A DNA stretch of 64,000 bases, from positions 1,860,001-1,924,000 of the forward strand of contig NZ_JBHSYQ010000003.1 in assembly GCF_042662225.1 (NCBI RefSeq), given 5' to 3'. Source of the DNA: Nibribacter roseus. Its GTDB lineage: Bacteria > Bacteroidota > Bacteroidia > Cytophagales > Hymenobacteraceae. A program made the translations under genes and the position numbers. Below the pieces are notes generated by a model that saw only the letters and a list, made by a program, of their open reading frames with translations, did no database searches and had not been told where the DNA came from. This document shows, in pieces, positions 31,939 to 40,445 of the stretch; positions within the stretch are counted from its first letter, which is position 1; every line of letters begins with the position of its first letter.

Positions 31939-33216
31939 CTACTTTGTGATCATTTCAAACCCGCTGTAGCTGTGCAGCACCTTTGGCAACTTAATTCCCT
32001 CTGGCGTCTGGTTGTTCTCCAGCAAAGCAGCTACAATACGCGGCAACGCCAAAGCGCTACCATTCAAAGTGTGCAACAGCTGTGGCTTACCACCTTCCGT
32101 ACGCTGACGAAGCTTCAGTCTATTTGCCTGATACGTCTCAAAGTTGGAAACGGAGCTTACCTCCAGCCAGCGGCCTTGGGCGGCTGAGTACACTTCCATG
32201 TCATAGGTGAGGGCAGAGGTGAAGCCCATGTCTCCGCCGCAGAGGCGAAGCACGCGGTAAGGCAGTTCCAGCTTCTGCAGTAGACCTTGAATGTGCTGGC
32301 TCATTTCCTCCAGTGCGGCATAAGAATTCTCCGGCGTCTGAATCTGCACAATCTCTACCTTGTCAAACTGATGCAGGCGGTTCAGGCCACGCACATCGGC
32401 ACCCCAAGAGCCTGCTTCTCTTCTGAAACATGGTGTGTACCCCACATTCTTGATAGGCAGTTTATCGGCAGAGACAATCTCGTCGCGGTACAGGTTAGTA
32501 ATAGGTACCTCAGCGGTAGGGATGAGGTACAGGTTATCGGCGGCATCGTGATACATCTGGCCTTCTTTGTCTGGAAGCTGACCAGTGCCTATGCCAGAGG
32601 CTTCGTTTACCAGAATAGGTGGCTGAACTTCATCATATCCGGCTTTCAGGGCTTCATCTAAAAAGAAGTTGATGAGCGCGCGCTGCAGGCGGGCTCCCTT
32701 TCCTTTATAAACCGGAAAACCGGCACCGGTAATTTTAATGCCCAGTTCAAAGTCAATAATGTTATACTGCTTTATCAGTTCCCAGTGCGGTTGGGCGTTC
32801 TCTGGCAATTGCGGCACCGCGCCGTGCTCTAACACAACTTCGTTGTCTTCAGAAGACTTACCGGCAGGTACGCTCTCGTGCGGAATATTCGGTATTTTGT
32901 ATAGCGCTTCCTGCAGTTGAGACTCTAGTTGCTGTACTTCCTCGTCAAGGGTTTTGGTGCGCTGCTTCAGGTCAGATGTTTCAGACTTTAGCTGCTCGGC
33001 CTGCTCTTTTTGGCCGCTTTTCATGAGGCCGCCTATTTCTTTGGCCAGGTTGTTGGCGCGGGACTGCAGTTCATCACGTTCCGTTTGCAGCGAGCGGCGT
33101 TTCTGGTCCAGGTCTAAAATGGACTGTATTTGTTGGGCGGCGTCGCGGAAATTCCTCTTCTCCAGGCCGGCAATGACCAGCTCAGTCTGTTCACGTAAAA
33201 CGGGTATCTGTAACAT
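31939..33216 (-). CDS. serS: Seryl-tRNA synthetase
   Basis: This class II synthetase charges tRNA-Ser. The 425 residues have the N-terminal coiled-coil arm (about 25-105, rich in Glu/Gln/Lys). Motif 2 lies in YTPCFRREAGSWGADVRGL, the serine-binding TAEVP in LIPTAEVPITNLY, and motif 3 in NGSALALPRIVAALLENNQ. It is complete. The start MLQIPVLREQTELVIAGLEK fits the family and a -7 box lies close upstream. It stands alone and ends at a palindromic terminator. Confidence 0.98.
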   Translation of the reverse strand: MLQIPVLREQTELVIAGLEKRNFRDAAQQIQSILDLDQKRRSLQTERDELQSRANNLAKEIGGLMKSGQKEQAEQLKSETSDLKQRTKTLDEEVQQLESQLQEALYKIPNIPHESVPAGKSSEDNEVVLEHGAVPQLPENAQPHWELIKQYNIIDFELGIKITGAGFPVYKGKGARLQRALINFFLDEALKAGYDEVQPPILVNEASGIGTGQLPDKEGQMYHDAADNLYLIPTAEVPITNLYRDEIVSADKLPIKNVGYTPCFRREAGSWGADVRGLNRLHQFDKVEIVQIQTPENSYAALEEMSQHIQGLLQKLELPYRVLRLCGGDMGFTSALTYDMEVYSAAQGRWLEVSSVSNFETYQANRLKLRQRTEGGKPQLLHTLNGSALALPRIVAALLENNQTPEGIKLPKVLHSYSGFEMITK

Positions 33217-33238
33217 GATGCATGTGTTAAATGTACCG

Positions 33239-33246
33239 CAAAAATA
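33239..33246 (-). promoter_or_regulatory. Predicted -7 box (TATTTTTG) for serS
   Basis: The minus strand matches TAnnTTTG 23 bp upstream of the serS ATG. No T-box or other leader is visible. Confidence 0.55.
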
Positions 33247-33492
33247 GAATATTTTGGACAGGCCGCAGCAACGCCAACTTTTTTATAAAAAATAGTGTAA
33301 CTTTTTATCTAAAAAGATTCGTATTACTTGTAAATTAGAACTCGGCTGTCTAACATTGCAGTACATTTTCAGAACGACCGCCATCCTGGTTCTTCAATTT
33401 TACCATACTCACTATTTTCCTGTATTATTCGTCTGTCTGTTGCGTTCTGCAACCGCTAAGCTTTAAAACCGAATAGTTAATTATTTCTATTT

Positions 33493-35403
33493 ATGTACAA
33501 CATTGACGAGTTGAAAGATTCTCTTCTTTCAGAGCTCAAAGAAATTGCTGAGAACCTCGGCGTCACCAACTTCAAGAAGCTAAGTAAGCAAGACCTTATT
33601 TACAAGATTCTTGACCAGCAAGCTATCACCCCCGAAGAAAAGCTCCCCAAAAAATATAAAAGTTCACCTAAGGCGAAAGATTCACAGGAAACGGAAGATG
33701 CCCCAGCCGAAACGCCTGCCCCAGAGGCATTAGCGGAAACATCGGCTCCGGAAGCAGCTCCGGCAGAAAGAGCAGAACGCACTGCCCGTCCGGCTCGTGC
33801 AGAGCGCGCACCTGCCCCTGCCCGCGAGGCCAAGGGACCGCGTGCCCGCACCACTCGTGAGGCAGCAGACCCGGCACAACAGCCTCTGGACCTGCAGGAA
33901 GCCAAAGCCGCCGCCCGTGCCGAGGTTCGCGAAGTGCGCACCGACAACCGCGATGCCAAAGACAGAGAGCAGCGCCCACGCCCTAACCGTGACGAGAACC
34001 AAAACCGCGAGCAGCGTGGCGACAACCGTCCGCAACAGCGTGAGTTTCAGAACAGAGAGCCACGTGAGAATACCACTCGTGAGCAGCGTGAGCCACAGCA
34101 GCGTGAAAACCAGCCCCGTGACAATGCCCCTCGTGAACAGCGCGAGAACAACAACAACAATAATAATAACCGCGAGCAAAGAGAGAATAATCCTAACTGG
34201 CAAAACCGCCGCGACCAAAACCAAGGTCAACAGCAGCAAAACCGTCCGCAACAGCAAGCCAATGCCAATAGCTTTAACTTCAGAGAGTTTGATGGTGTAA
34301 TTGCTAACGAAGGCGTATTAGAGTTAATGCAAGACGGTTATGGTTTCCTGCGTTCAGCACATTACCATTACCTGGCCAGCCCTGACGATATTTATGTTTC
34401 TCCTTCGCAGATAAAATTATTTGGCCTGAAGACCGGTGATACCGTGAAAGGTACCGTGCGCGCGCCCAAAGAAGGTGAGAAGTATTTTGCCTTGTTGAAG
34501 GTAGATTCTGTGAATGGCCGTACCACTGAGGAGATACGTGACCGGATTCCGTTCCAGCATTTAACTCCTTTGTTTCCAGAGGAGCGCCTGAAACTGACTA
34601 CCAAGTCAAGCCAATACTCTACCCGTATCATGGATCTGTTCGCGCCAATTGGTAAAGGACAGCGTGGTTTGATTGTGGCTCAGCCGAAGACTGGTAAAAC
34701 GGTGTTGTTGAAAGAGATAGCCAACGCTATCACTGAAAACCACCCAGAGGTATACCTCATGATTCTGCTCATTGATGAGCGCCCTGAAGAGGTGACTGAT
34801 ATGGCCCGTAGCGTAAACGCTGAGGTAATTGCTTCTACTTTTGATGAGCAAGCCGAGCGTCACGTAAAAATCTCGAGCATTGTGTTAGACAAAGCCAAGC
34901 GCATGGTGGAGTGTGGTCACGATGTGGTAATTCTGTTAGATTCTATCACTCGTCTGGCCCGTGCTTATAACACCGTGGTTCCGTCTTCCGGTAAAATCCT
35001 ATCGGGTGGGGTTGACGCCAATGCCTTGCACAAACCGAAACGTTTCTTCGGAGCGGCCCGTAATGTTGAGAACGGTGGTTCCTTGACCATTATCGCCACC
35101 GCCTTGATAGAAACTGGTTCTAAAATGGATGAGGTAATCTTTGAAGAATTCAAAGGTACCGGTAACATGGAGCTTCAGCTGGATAGAAAACTGGCCAACA
35201 AGCGCGTGTACCCAGCCATTGATGTTCCGGCCTCAGGCACCCGCCGCGAAGACCTGCTCATGGACCGCGACGAACTCAGCCGCGTTTGGATTCTGCGCAA
35301 GTTTATGTCTGACATGAATTCCGTGGAAGCCATGGAATTCCTGAAAGACCGCATGAAAGGCACCAAAGACAATGACGAGTTCCTGATCTCAATGAACAGC
35401 TAG
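33493..35403 (+). CDS. rho: Transcription termination factor Rho (with long disordered insert)
   Basis: Rho is the hexameric RNA helicase that ends transcripts. At 636 residues it is about 200 longer than the E. coli protein. The N-terminal helical domain (YNIDELKDSLLSELKEIAEN, about 1-45) is followed by about 205 residues of Ala/Pro/Glu then Arg/Glu/Asn/Gln-rich sequence, with repeated NREQR units and Asn runs near 220. After this come the RNA-binding OB fold (about 265-340) and the ATPase with Walker A AQPKTGKTVLLKEI and DERPEEVTDMARSV. Such inserts are usual in Bacteroidota Rho and may promote RNA binding or condensate formation. The insert is faithfully in frame. Confidence 0.97.
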   Translation: MYNIDELKDSLLSELKEIAENLGVTNFKKLSKQDLIYKILDQQAITPEEKLPKKYKSSPKAKDSQETEDAPAETPAPEALAETSAPEAAPAERAERTARPARAERAPAPAREAKGPRARTTREAADPAQQPLDLQEAKAAARAEVREVRTDNRDAKDREQRPRPNRDENQNREQRGDNRPQQREFQNREPRENTTREQREPQQRENQPRDNAPREQRENNNNNNNNREQRENNPNWQNRRDQNQGQQQQNRPQQQANANSFNFREFDGVIANEGVLELMQDGYGFLRSAHYHYLASPDDIYVSPSQIKLFGLKTGDTVKGTVRAPKEGEKYFALLKVDSVNGRTTEEIRDRIPFQHLTPLFPEERLKLTTKSSQYSTRIMDLFAPIGKGQRGLIVAQPKTGKTVLLKEIANAITENHPEVYLMILLIDERPEEVTDMARSVNAEVIASTFDEQAERHVKISSIVLDKAKRMVECGHDVVILLDSITRLARAYNTVVPSSGKILSGGVDANALHKPKRFFGAARNVENGGSLTIIATALIETGSKMDEVIFEEFKGTGNMELQLDRKLANKRVYPAIDVPASGTRREDLLMDRDELSRVWILRKFMSDMNSVEAMEFLKDRMKGTKDNDEFLISMNS

Positions 35404-35406
35404 GTT

Positions 35407-35441
35407 GCTGTTGATAGTTATTCGTTGTTCGTTATTTAATG
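35407..35441. repeat. Degenerate tandem repeat (GTTATTCGTTGTTCG type)
   Basis: Imperfect repeats of gttgatagttattcgttgtt lie directly after the rho stop. A reverse-oriented echo (GGATAACGATCAACG) at 35650-35665 brackets the terminator and palindrome between them. Confidence 0.5.
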
Positions 35442-35452
35442 AGAACAATAAG

Positions 35453-35486
35453 AAAATCCCCAGCAGGTAACTGTTGGGGATTTTTC
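35453..35486 (+). terminator. rho terminator
   Basis: An 11-bp stem ATCCCCAGCAG / CTGTTGGGGAT (one G-T pair) has a short loop and T5. Confidence 0.85.
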
Positions 35487-35501
35487 TGTTTTTGAGGAAG
35501 T

Positions 35502-35539
35502 CGTTTTTGGGCTGTTTTTCATAAAAGAAGCCTAAAACA
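35502..35539. repeat. 38-bp palindromic element
   Basis: CGTTTTTGGGCTGTTTTTC, then ATAAAAGAAGCCTAAAACA. It lies 15 bp past the rho terminator. Confidence 0.8.
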
Positions 35540-35673
35540 AACTGGCTTTTCCTCTATGGTGCGGAAGTTACTTCCGTGCCTTAAAAATTGCTCAGCTCGC
35601 GCCAGCGTAGCTCGTTTGTTTATCTAAAATGAAAATAGAGTAACTAACAATGGATAACGATCAACGAAAAAAA

Positions 35674-36279
35674 TCACCCGCCAAAACTACCATATCTAAC
35701 TGCTTTCTTCTTTTCCGGGTCAAATACCAGCAGCCGTCCGTCTTCTTTGCCTAATAGATATTTGAAGCCAATAGTATTTTCCCGCTCCTGAAGTTGGTTC
35801 CAGTAGGAGAGAGTGACAAAAGCAGTATCTGGAGGCATATTAGCGGCAATGGCTGGTGTGACAAAATCGGCAGGTTGCACAAACTCTTCCATGCGCTTGA
35901 TGATAAAAGCTTCACGTTCACGGGTAGTCGCAGCGGGCTTCTCCATTTCATTCACCAAAGCAGCCTCCAAGTCAGCAGCCTGAAAAACTTCATTATGTAT
36001 AACGGTACCTTCGCGGGTGGTAATGGTGAATTGCACTTGTCCGGCAGTTATGGAATCGCCGCGTAGCAAAAGCCGGAAGTAGTCAGGTTGCTCAGGCTTT
36101 GAGAACGGATGGGTGCGTTGCACCACGTGAAGAAGCCGCTTCGTAGACACTTTCTCTCCGGTAGTGGTAGGAGAAGTGGTCGTAAAGTTTGGTTCGTCCT
36201 GAACAGTAGTGGTAGTATCAGTAGACTGCTTGCACCCTATCAAAAGCACAAGTAGCCAGAGTATTCTTGTTTTAAGCAT
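35674..36279 (-). CDS. Hypothetical lipoprotein
   Basis: From ATG 36279 the 201 residues begin MLKTRILWLLVLLIGC, a lipoprotein signal with Cys16, then a Thr-rich linker. Upstream in-frame ATGs up to 36333 would hide the signal and run into repeat sequence. The body has YFRLLLRGDSITAGQVQFTI and FKYLLGKEDGRLLVFDPEKK and is predicted to be beta-rich. No family is recognised. The start codon lies inside a degenerate 38-bp palindrome, so the leader is made of repeat DNA. Confidence 0.75.
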   Translation of the reverse strand: MLKTRILWLLVLLIGCKQSTDTTTTVQDEPNFTTTSPTTTGEKVSTKRLLHVVQRTHPFSKPEQPDYFRLLLRGDSITAGQVQFTITTREGTVIHNEVFQAADLEAALVNEMEKPAATTREREAFIIKRMEEFVQPADFVTPAIAANMPPDTAFVTLSYWNQLQERENTIGFKYLLGKEDGRLLVFDPEKKKAVRYGSFGG

Positions 36280-36299
36280 GTTTTTAGAAAAGTAGCCTG
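36269..36299. repeat. 38-bp palindromic element covering a start codon
   Basis: GTTTTAAGCATGTTTTTAG, then AAAAGTAGCCTG. On the minus strand it contains the ATG of the lipoprotein gene. Confidence 0.6.
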
Positions 36300-36464
36300 T
36301 GAGCATGTTTAAACTTCTGATTTTGCGCTGCAACTTTCCATAACGAGAACCTGCCTTCGCACTTTTATCGCCTTCGTAGCGCTGCTACGAGGCTCAAAAA
36401 CTGCTTCGTCAGAACCTCATTCTGGAAAAGTTTCGCCTGCAAACCAAAAGTTTAAACGTGCTCA
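36300..36464. repeat. 165-bp inverted-repeat element
   Basis: TGAGCATGTTTAAACTTCTG (36300-36319) and a following ATTTT are mirrored at 36440-36464 with three or four differences. An inner hairpin (CGTAGCGCTGCTACG) sits near the middle. It separates two genes on the same strand and looks like a MITE-type unit. A single copy is seen here. Confidence 0.7.
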
Positions 36465-36510
36465 TAAACAAGTACGGGTACCAAAGGATGATGTTCTTCA
36501 GATAGAAGCT

Positions 36511-37389
36511 TTAGCTCCAGAAACGGAGCAGGCACATGAGAATGAACGCAAAGCTGAGACTGAGTGAGGAGACTTTGTTCATGCGCATGGTATTGTCAAA
36601 ATTGGCGGCAGCTGCACTTTTCTTCACCTGCCAAACCCATAAGCTAAAGACGATCACCACCGGTAGCGTGGCAACCAGAAAAACAGCGGCATAAGTGAGT
36701 TCATTTCTGAGCCAGTAGGTATATAGTAACACCGCAGTGCCCAAAAGCAAACTGATGCCCGCAAATAAAAATGTACCCCAGAGGCCAAGTGTGAGGCTAA
36801 GGGTCTGGTCGCCCCGCTGCGCATCTTCTTTGTGCTGGTACACCTGGGTAAGCGGGTAGGAGCCACACAGAAAGAGGGTGCTGACCATAGCCAAAAGCAG
36901 GTTCGTTTTTTCTGATATACCTGCCTCTTCTGTGCCTATGCCTACTTGTACCATCAGAAAAGTAAACGCCCCTTGAAATACCACCACCACCAACGTGCTG
37001 ATGATTGGGAATTTCTTCAGCCTGATTCCTTCATAACTATAGGCCTTAGAAATTAGCAGGTACAGGAGCACCAGGCCTGCAAAACTCCAAGACAAAAAAG
37101 CAGCTAGCACCACCGCCAGAATATCAAATGTGAGAACCAGCCAATACAGCGCCTCAGTTACTTTAGGTGGGTTTTTGAGGCCACCAATGCTGCCTTCGTC
37201 ACGGTCATAGTAAGAGTTGTAGCCGTTGCTGGCTGGGTACACCAATATGTGCAGGATAAAGAAAACAGCTGCGGCTTTCCATATCTCTATTTCTGGCGTG
37301 GCACTAAGCGCGAACCAGAAGATGGGCATCAAGTAGAGCGAAAAAGGAATACGGAGCAGGCGCCAGGCCGAAGACCAGGAAGAATTCAT
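36511..37389 (-). CDS. UbiA-family prenyltransferase-like membrane protein
   Basis: The 292 residues form eight or nine membrane helices with the two Asp-rich motifs of the UbiA family, NGYNSYYDRDEG at 55-66 and YQHKEDAQRGDQTLS at 184-198, which bind the prenyl diphosphate through magnesium. It lacks marks that would place it as MenA, UbiA or heme O synthase. It lies 8 bp downstream of the methyltransferase gene. That pairing suggests prenylation and methylation of one lipid-soluble small molecule, but the substrate is unknown. Confidence 0.88.
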   Translation of the reverse strand: MNSSWSSAWRLLRIPFSLYLMPIFWFALSATPEIEIWKAAAVFFILHILVYPASNGYNSYYDRDEGSIGGLKNPPKVTEALYWLVLTFDILAVVLAAFLSWSFAGLVLLYLLISKAYSYEGIRLKKFPIISTLVVVVFQGAFTFLMVQVGIGTEEAGISEKTNLLLAMVSTLFLCGSYPLTQVYQHKEDAQRGDQTLSLTLGLWGTFLFAGISLLLGTAVLLYTYWLRNELTYAAVFLVATLPVVIVFSLWVWQVKKSAAAANFDNTMRMNKVSSLSLSFAFILMCLLRFWS

Positions 37390-37397
37390 GCCGCAGT

Positions 37398-38180
37398 TTA
37401 CGAAGGATATCCGATTAAATACAACACTCCGGTTCCGCTCCAGTGCCGGGCTCTACCAATGTGCCAGGTGTAGTGGGGAGCGTCTAGCTGTTGTACCATT
37501 TGCCGAAGATGCTGGGGCGTGTACATTCGGAGCAAGGAAACGGTGCCGTCCCACACAGTACCCAAAGGAATAAGTGGTACTACATACGTGAAAAACAGAC
37601 GGCTCCAACGGAATGGTCTTATGAATGGAGTAATGAGCAGAATCACCCAAGGAAAGATCAGCCACACCAACAACAACTCATGCCAGCTTTTACCGGCCCC
37701 CTCAAAAATGCCCACTCCCTGGCCTTGGTTCACGGCATCTTTCAGAATGGCTTGAGCAGTGATAGGCTTGAAGTGGTGAAACGCAGAGAAAATAGTTCTA
37801 AAGCCAGCTAAACTAGTTGGTACGGCGGTGGCGTCTACAGAATCTTTTTCATAAAGAAGTGCTCCGCCTGATGTTTCGTGAAGGTATTGGTATGAACTTA
37901 TGTTTGGGAATTTATCAGTGAGGGTAATCTGAACGGGCTGGTCACTAAATTTTTGTAGCTCCCGCCATACTTGCAAGATGCCACCTCCTGAGCCTGAACA
38001 TAAGTCAATTACATGCTGCTGCTTTTGCTGCTGTAAGGCTTGCGCCAGCAATGGTACTGTTGGTTTGTAGATGCCTAACTTAGTAATCATGAACCGTAGC
38101 ACATCCATCATGCCCTGCCGCACCACATGCGGAAACCAAGTCTGGTCTTCCAGCTCAAACAGGTGCCAACGGAATTTCAT
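37398..38180 (-). CDS. SAM-dependent methyltransferase-like protein with membrane segments
   Basis: From ATG 38180 the 260 residues have motif I of class I methyltransferases, VIDLCSGSGGG at 57-67, then VQITLTDKFPN and a FSAFHHF motif-IV-like segment. Unusually, two strongly hydrophobic stretches follow (about 168-187 and 196-208), so it should associate with the membrane. The longer frame from 38240 adds a sequence without character and overlaps the upstream terminator region. It is coupled to the UbiA-like gene. Confidence 0.8.
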   Translation of the reverse strand: MKFRWHLFELEDQTWFPHVVRQGMMDVLRFMITKLGIYKPTVPLLAQALQQQKQQHVIDLCSGSGGGILQVWRELQKFSDQPVQITLTDKFPNISSYQYLHETSGGALLYEKDSVDATAVPTSLAGFRTIFSAFHHFKPITAQAILKDAVNQGQGVGIFEGAGKSWHELLLVWLIFPWVILLITPFIRPFRWSRLFFTYVVPLIPLGTVWDGTVSLLRMYTPQHLRQMVQQLDAPHYTWHIGRARHWSGTGVLYLIGYPS

Positions 38181-38249
38181 GTTTAGTAAGTCGTTTGATT
38201 GAATAAGATTGTGCCATCTGGAGCTCGATACCAATGGCAACAGTAATAG

Positions 38250-38284
38250 AAAACCCGTGCAGGGTCTGGCAGCACGGGTTTTTA
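38250..38284 (-). terminator. Terminator after the lipocalin-like lipoprotein gene
   Basis: AAACCCGTGC and GCACGGGTTT form a 10-bp stem with flanking A/T runs, 17 bp beyond the stop at 38301. Confidence 0.75.
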
Positions 38285-38300
38285 TTCAATATACAAAATT

Positions 38301-38726
38301 TTATTGAGCCTCTAGTTCTAAGGTAGAACCATCAGGTGCCTGTAGTTTCAGGTTGTCCTCGTCTAGTTCTGTAACAGAGAAGTTTTCACTTACAGAGTTG
38401 TTGGCATAGGTAAGGCTCAGCGTTTTGGTCTGCGGATCATAGGTCCAGGTGCCATTATCTGACTGCGTAGCAGAAGTTTGGGTAAAGTTTCCGTTGGAAA
38501 AGAATTGAATTTGCTCCTGCTTTTCGGCCTTAGACAGTTTTTCTTTATCACCGACGGAGTTGGTTTCTTTATTGGCTTTCCAGACTTTGCTCGTAGAGCC
38601 GGAGATCATTTGGGCATTTCCCCCTTCATTGCTCTTGTTGCCACAGCTAAAAGAACCAATGCTTAGCAAGGTCATAAGTAAAAAGGTCAACAACCGGTTA
38701 GTTCCGGATTCAAAAATCACTTTCAT
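38301..38726 (-). CDS. Lipocalin-like lipoprotein (hypothetical)
   Basis: ATG 38726 gives MKVIFESGTNRLLTFLLMTL and the lipobox SFSC with Cys at about residue 28. The 141-residue protein then shows the short beta-barrel pattern of lipocalin-like lipoproteins of Bacteroidota: SGSTSKVWKANKE, QIQFFSNGNFTQTSA, NGTWTYDPQTKTLSLTYAN, and ELDEDNLKLQAPDGSTLELE. The frame extends to 38801 but the extra residues are not signal-like. Ligand unknown. Confidence 0.8.
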   Translation of the reverse strand: MKVIFESGTNRLLTFLLMTLLSIGSFSCGNKSNEGGNAQMISGSTSKVWKANKETNSVGDKEKLSKAEKQEQIQFFSNGNFTQTSATQSDNGTWTYDPQTKTLSLTYANNSVSENFSVTELDEDNLKLQAPDGSTLELEAQ

Positions 38727-38896
38727 AGTTCTAGTTTTTGGTATGGTGAACGCAGAATGCCTGTAGGCAAACCCGTTTTTCATACGCCATTTTTCTCGCA
38801 CTGTTATAAGAAAAAATATAAACCTACTGAAGTAACGGGCGTATGAATAAAGACAATGGGCTAAAACAGCGCCAGACGCTGAAACCTTACGAAACT

Positions 38897-39193
38897 ATGG
38901 GACTATTTGATTTTTTGAAGAAAGGGGAGGAGAAGCCGGTGCAACAACCTGCTGCCAAACCAACGGCACATACTACCACCGCACCTGCAGCGCAGGCTGC
39001 TCCGGCTGCTCCGGCTGCTCCGGCTGCGCATGACACCTACACCATTAAGAGTGGTGATTCGCTCTCAAAAATTGCGAAGAATTTCTACGGAGACGCACAG
39101 CAATGGCACAAAATACACGAGGCCAATAAAGACCAGATTAAAGATCCTAATCTGATTCACCCGGGCCAACAGATCATTATCCCGAGAGGGTAA
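38897..39193 (+). CDS. LysM-domain protein
   Basis: The 98 residues from MGLFDFLKKGEEKP have an Ala/Pro/Thr linker (the codon block GCTCCGGCT is repeated about three times at 38998-39026) and one C-terminal LysM domain, DTYTIKSGDSLSKIAKNFYG to NLIHPGQQIIIPRG. There is no signal peptide, which resembles YgaU/BON-LysM-like cytoplasmic proteins. It may bind peptidoglycan or chitin-like sugars only if exported by another route. The upstream ATG at 38843 is less likely. Confidence 0.85.
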   Translation: MGLFDFLKKGEEKPVQQPAAKPTAHTTTAPAAQAAPAAPAAPAAHDTYTIKSGDSLSKIAKNFYGDAQQWHKIHEANKDQIKDPNLIHPGQQIIIPRG

Positions 39194-39337
39194 ACTTTTT
39201 GGTTTGTTTGTAGAGAAAAGAGTCTTGGCGCCTGAGTCAGGGCTCTTTTTCTATTAGAGCCTTTACGTAATGGCGTGTTTTGATTCTGAACTATATTTAG
39301 TAGTTGAACGAAGAAAGAATTTGCCGGGGATACAGTT

Positions 39338-39377
39338 CTGCTTTCAAGCTGTTTCCCGAAAAAAAGCCTGAAAACAG
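39338..39377. repeat. 38-bp palindromic element
   Basis: CTGCTTTCAAGCTGTTTCC, then GAAAAAAAGCCTGAAAACAG. It abuts the LysM-gene terminator. Confidence 0.65.
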
Positions 39378-39379
39378 TA

Positions 39380-39424
39380 AGCCGTTCAAGCTGTTGTGGC
39401 AGTTAATTGAACGGCTTTCTGTTT
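39380..39424. terminator. Terminator between the LysM and GNAT genes
   Basis: AGCCGTTCAA and TTGAACGGCT form a perfect 10-bp stem with a 17-nt loop, then TTCTGTTT. It lies between convergent genes. Confidence 0.65.
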
Positions 39425-39440
39425 CGTTATCGACCTGAAT

Positions 39441-39704
39441 TTACTGTGGGTATCTTTCCAGATAACTGGCTACTGCCCGGCAAGTGGCTTTTACCTGCAG
39501 ACCCTGCTCAGATGCATAATCTAGCCCAAATTTAATAAGCGTATTGGCATGGCCCTGGCCCCGATGCTCTTTTTCTATAAAGGTGTGCTGAAAGTCAATG
39601 GTTTCTGAATCGGGTAATGCATAGGCAAGCTCCCCAATTTCTGCCTGATCTAGCAGAGCCGTGAACTGCTGATGTTGTTCGTCGTGACGGATATTTAAAG
39701 GCAT
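39441..39704 (-). CDS. Small GNAT-fold N-acetyltransferase
   Basis: The 87 residues are the compact YjdJ-like acetyltransferase form: GELAYALPDSETIDFQHTFI, then EKEHRGQGHANTLIKFGLDY with the acetyl-CoA pyrophosphate loop RGQGHA, then VKATCRAVASYLERYPQ. Acceptor unknown. It lies 47 bp downstream of the PaiB gene on the same strand. Confidence 0.88.
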   Translation of the reverse strand: MPLNIRHDEQHQQFTALLDQAEIGELAYALPDSETIDFQHTFIEKEHRGQGHANTLIKFGLDYASEQGLQVKATCRAVASYLERYPQ

Positions 39705-39751
39705 AACAAAGACTTAAAGTGTATGGCCGTTTCACCAACCGATTAGTAGTA

Positions 39752-40375
39752 CTAATTCTGGGGTGAAAAGGTTGAGTCCATTAAGTGTCCGAGGGAAGCT
39801 ACTGCGGTATTAGTACTTTGCTTAAGGTTTTCGGCAATGCGGTGGCGTTCATCTAAAGCTTTATTCTGGCTTAGCTTCTCTTTGCCTTGCAGCTCAGTTA
39901 CTTCCACTTCAAAAGCCACAATTCCTCTTGCCATACGTTCTTTATACTCTAGGGGTAATTGTTGCCACTGGGTTAAATAGGTAGGTTCGTTGTTTATAAT
40001 CATGTTTTCCAAAACTTCAAACACCGCTGCTGATGCCTCTATTAACTTTACCTGCCCGTAGGCATGAACCACTGCATAATTCCAGGTTGGTACATTCAGA
40101 GGTTTATTATAGAAAGAAGGAGAAATGTAGGCGTGCGGCTCCTGAAAAATAACCAACACCTCCTGACCAACTAGATTTTTCCATTGGCTGTTAGCCCGCG
40201 CCATATGCGAATGCAGTACCAGTTTACCCTCTTCACTTGCGTTAGCAGTGAAGGGTAGGTGTGTGGCGCAGGGCCGGTTCTCTTGTGTACTCACCAGCGT
40301 TGCAAACGGATAGGTACGGATAAACGAGAGTAGTTTTTCCGGGTCTTGTTGAAGGTAATGCGGCGGAATATACAT
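39752..40375 (-). CDS. FMN-binding negative transcriptional regulator, PaiB family
   Basis: The 207 residues start MYIPPHYLQQDPEKLLSFIR and continue FATLVSTQENRPCATHLPF and LVIFQEPHAYISPSFY, the split-barrel FMN/heme-binding pattern of the PaiB family. Bacillus PaiB controls sporulation and protease genes together with the acetyltransferase PaiA. Here a GNAT gene follows directly, a loose parallel to the PaiA-PaiB pair. Whether it binds DNA is not evident. Confidence 0.92.
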   Translation of the reverse strand: MYIPPHYLQQDPEKLLSFIRTYPFATLVSTQENRPCATHLPFTANASEEGKLVLHSHMARANSQWKNLVGQEVLVIFQEPHAYISPSFYNKPLNVPTWNYAVVHAYGQVKLIEASAAVFEVLENMIINNEPTYLTQWQQLPLEYKERMARGIVAFEVEVTELQGKEKLSQNKALDERHRIAENLKQSTNTAVASLGHLMDSTFSPQN

Positions 40376-40418
40376 AGCAGCTAAAATATGAACTGCAAAT
40401 AGTCAAAATTCAAAGCAT

Positions 40419-40445
40419 AAAAAAAGGGGCCTTAAAGGGCCCCTT
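40419..40445 (-). terminator. acs terminator that begins inside the gene
   Basis: An 8-bp stem GGCCCCTT/AAGGGGCC brackets the acs stop codon and is followed on the minus strand by a T7 run. Confidence 0.8.

Noticed and set aside
33600..34257. Long minus-strand frames opposite the rho insert (up to 175 codons)
   Set aside because: They arise from the low-complexity Arg/Glu/Asn codons of rho and are compositionally biased.
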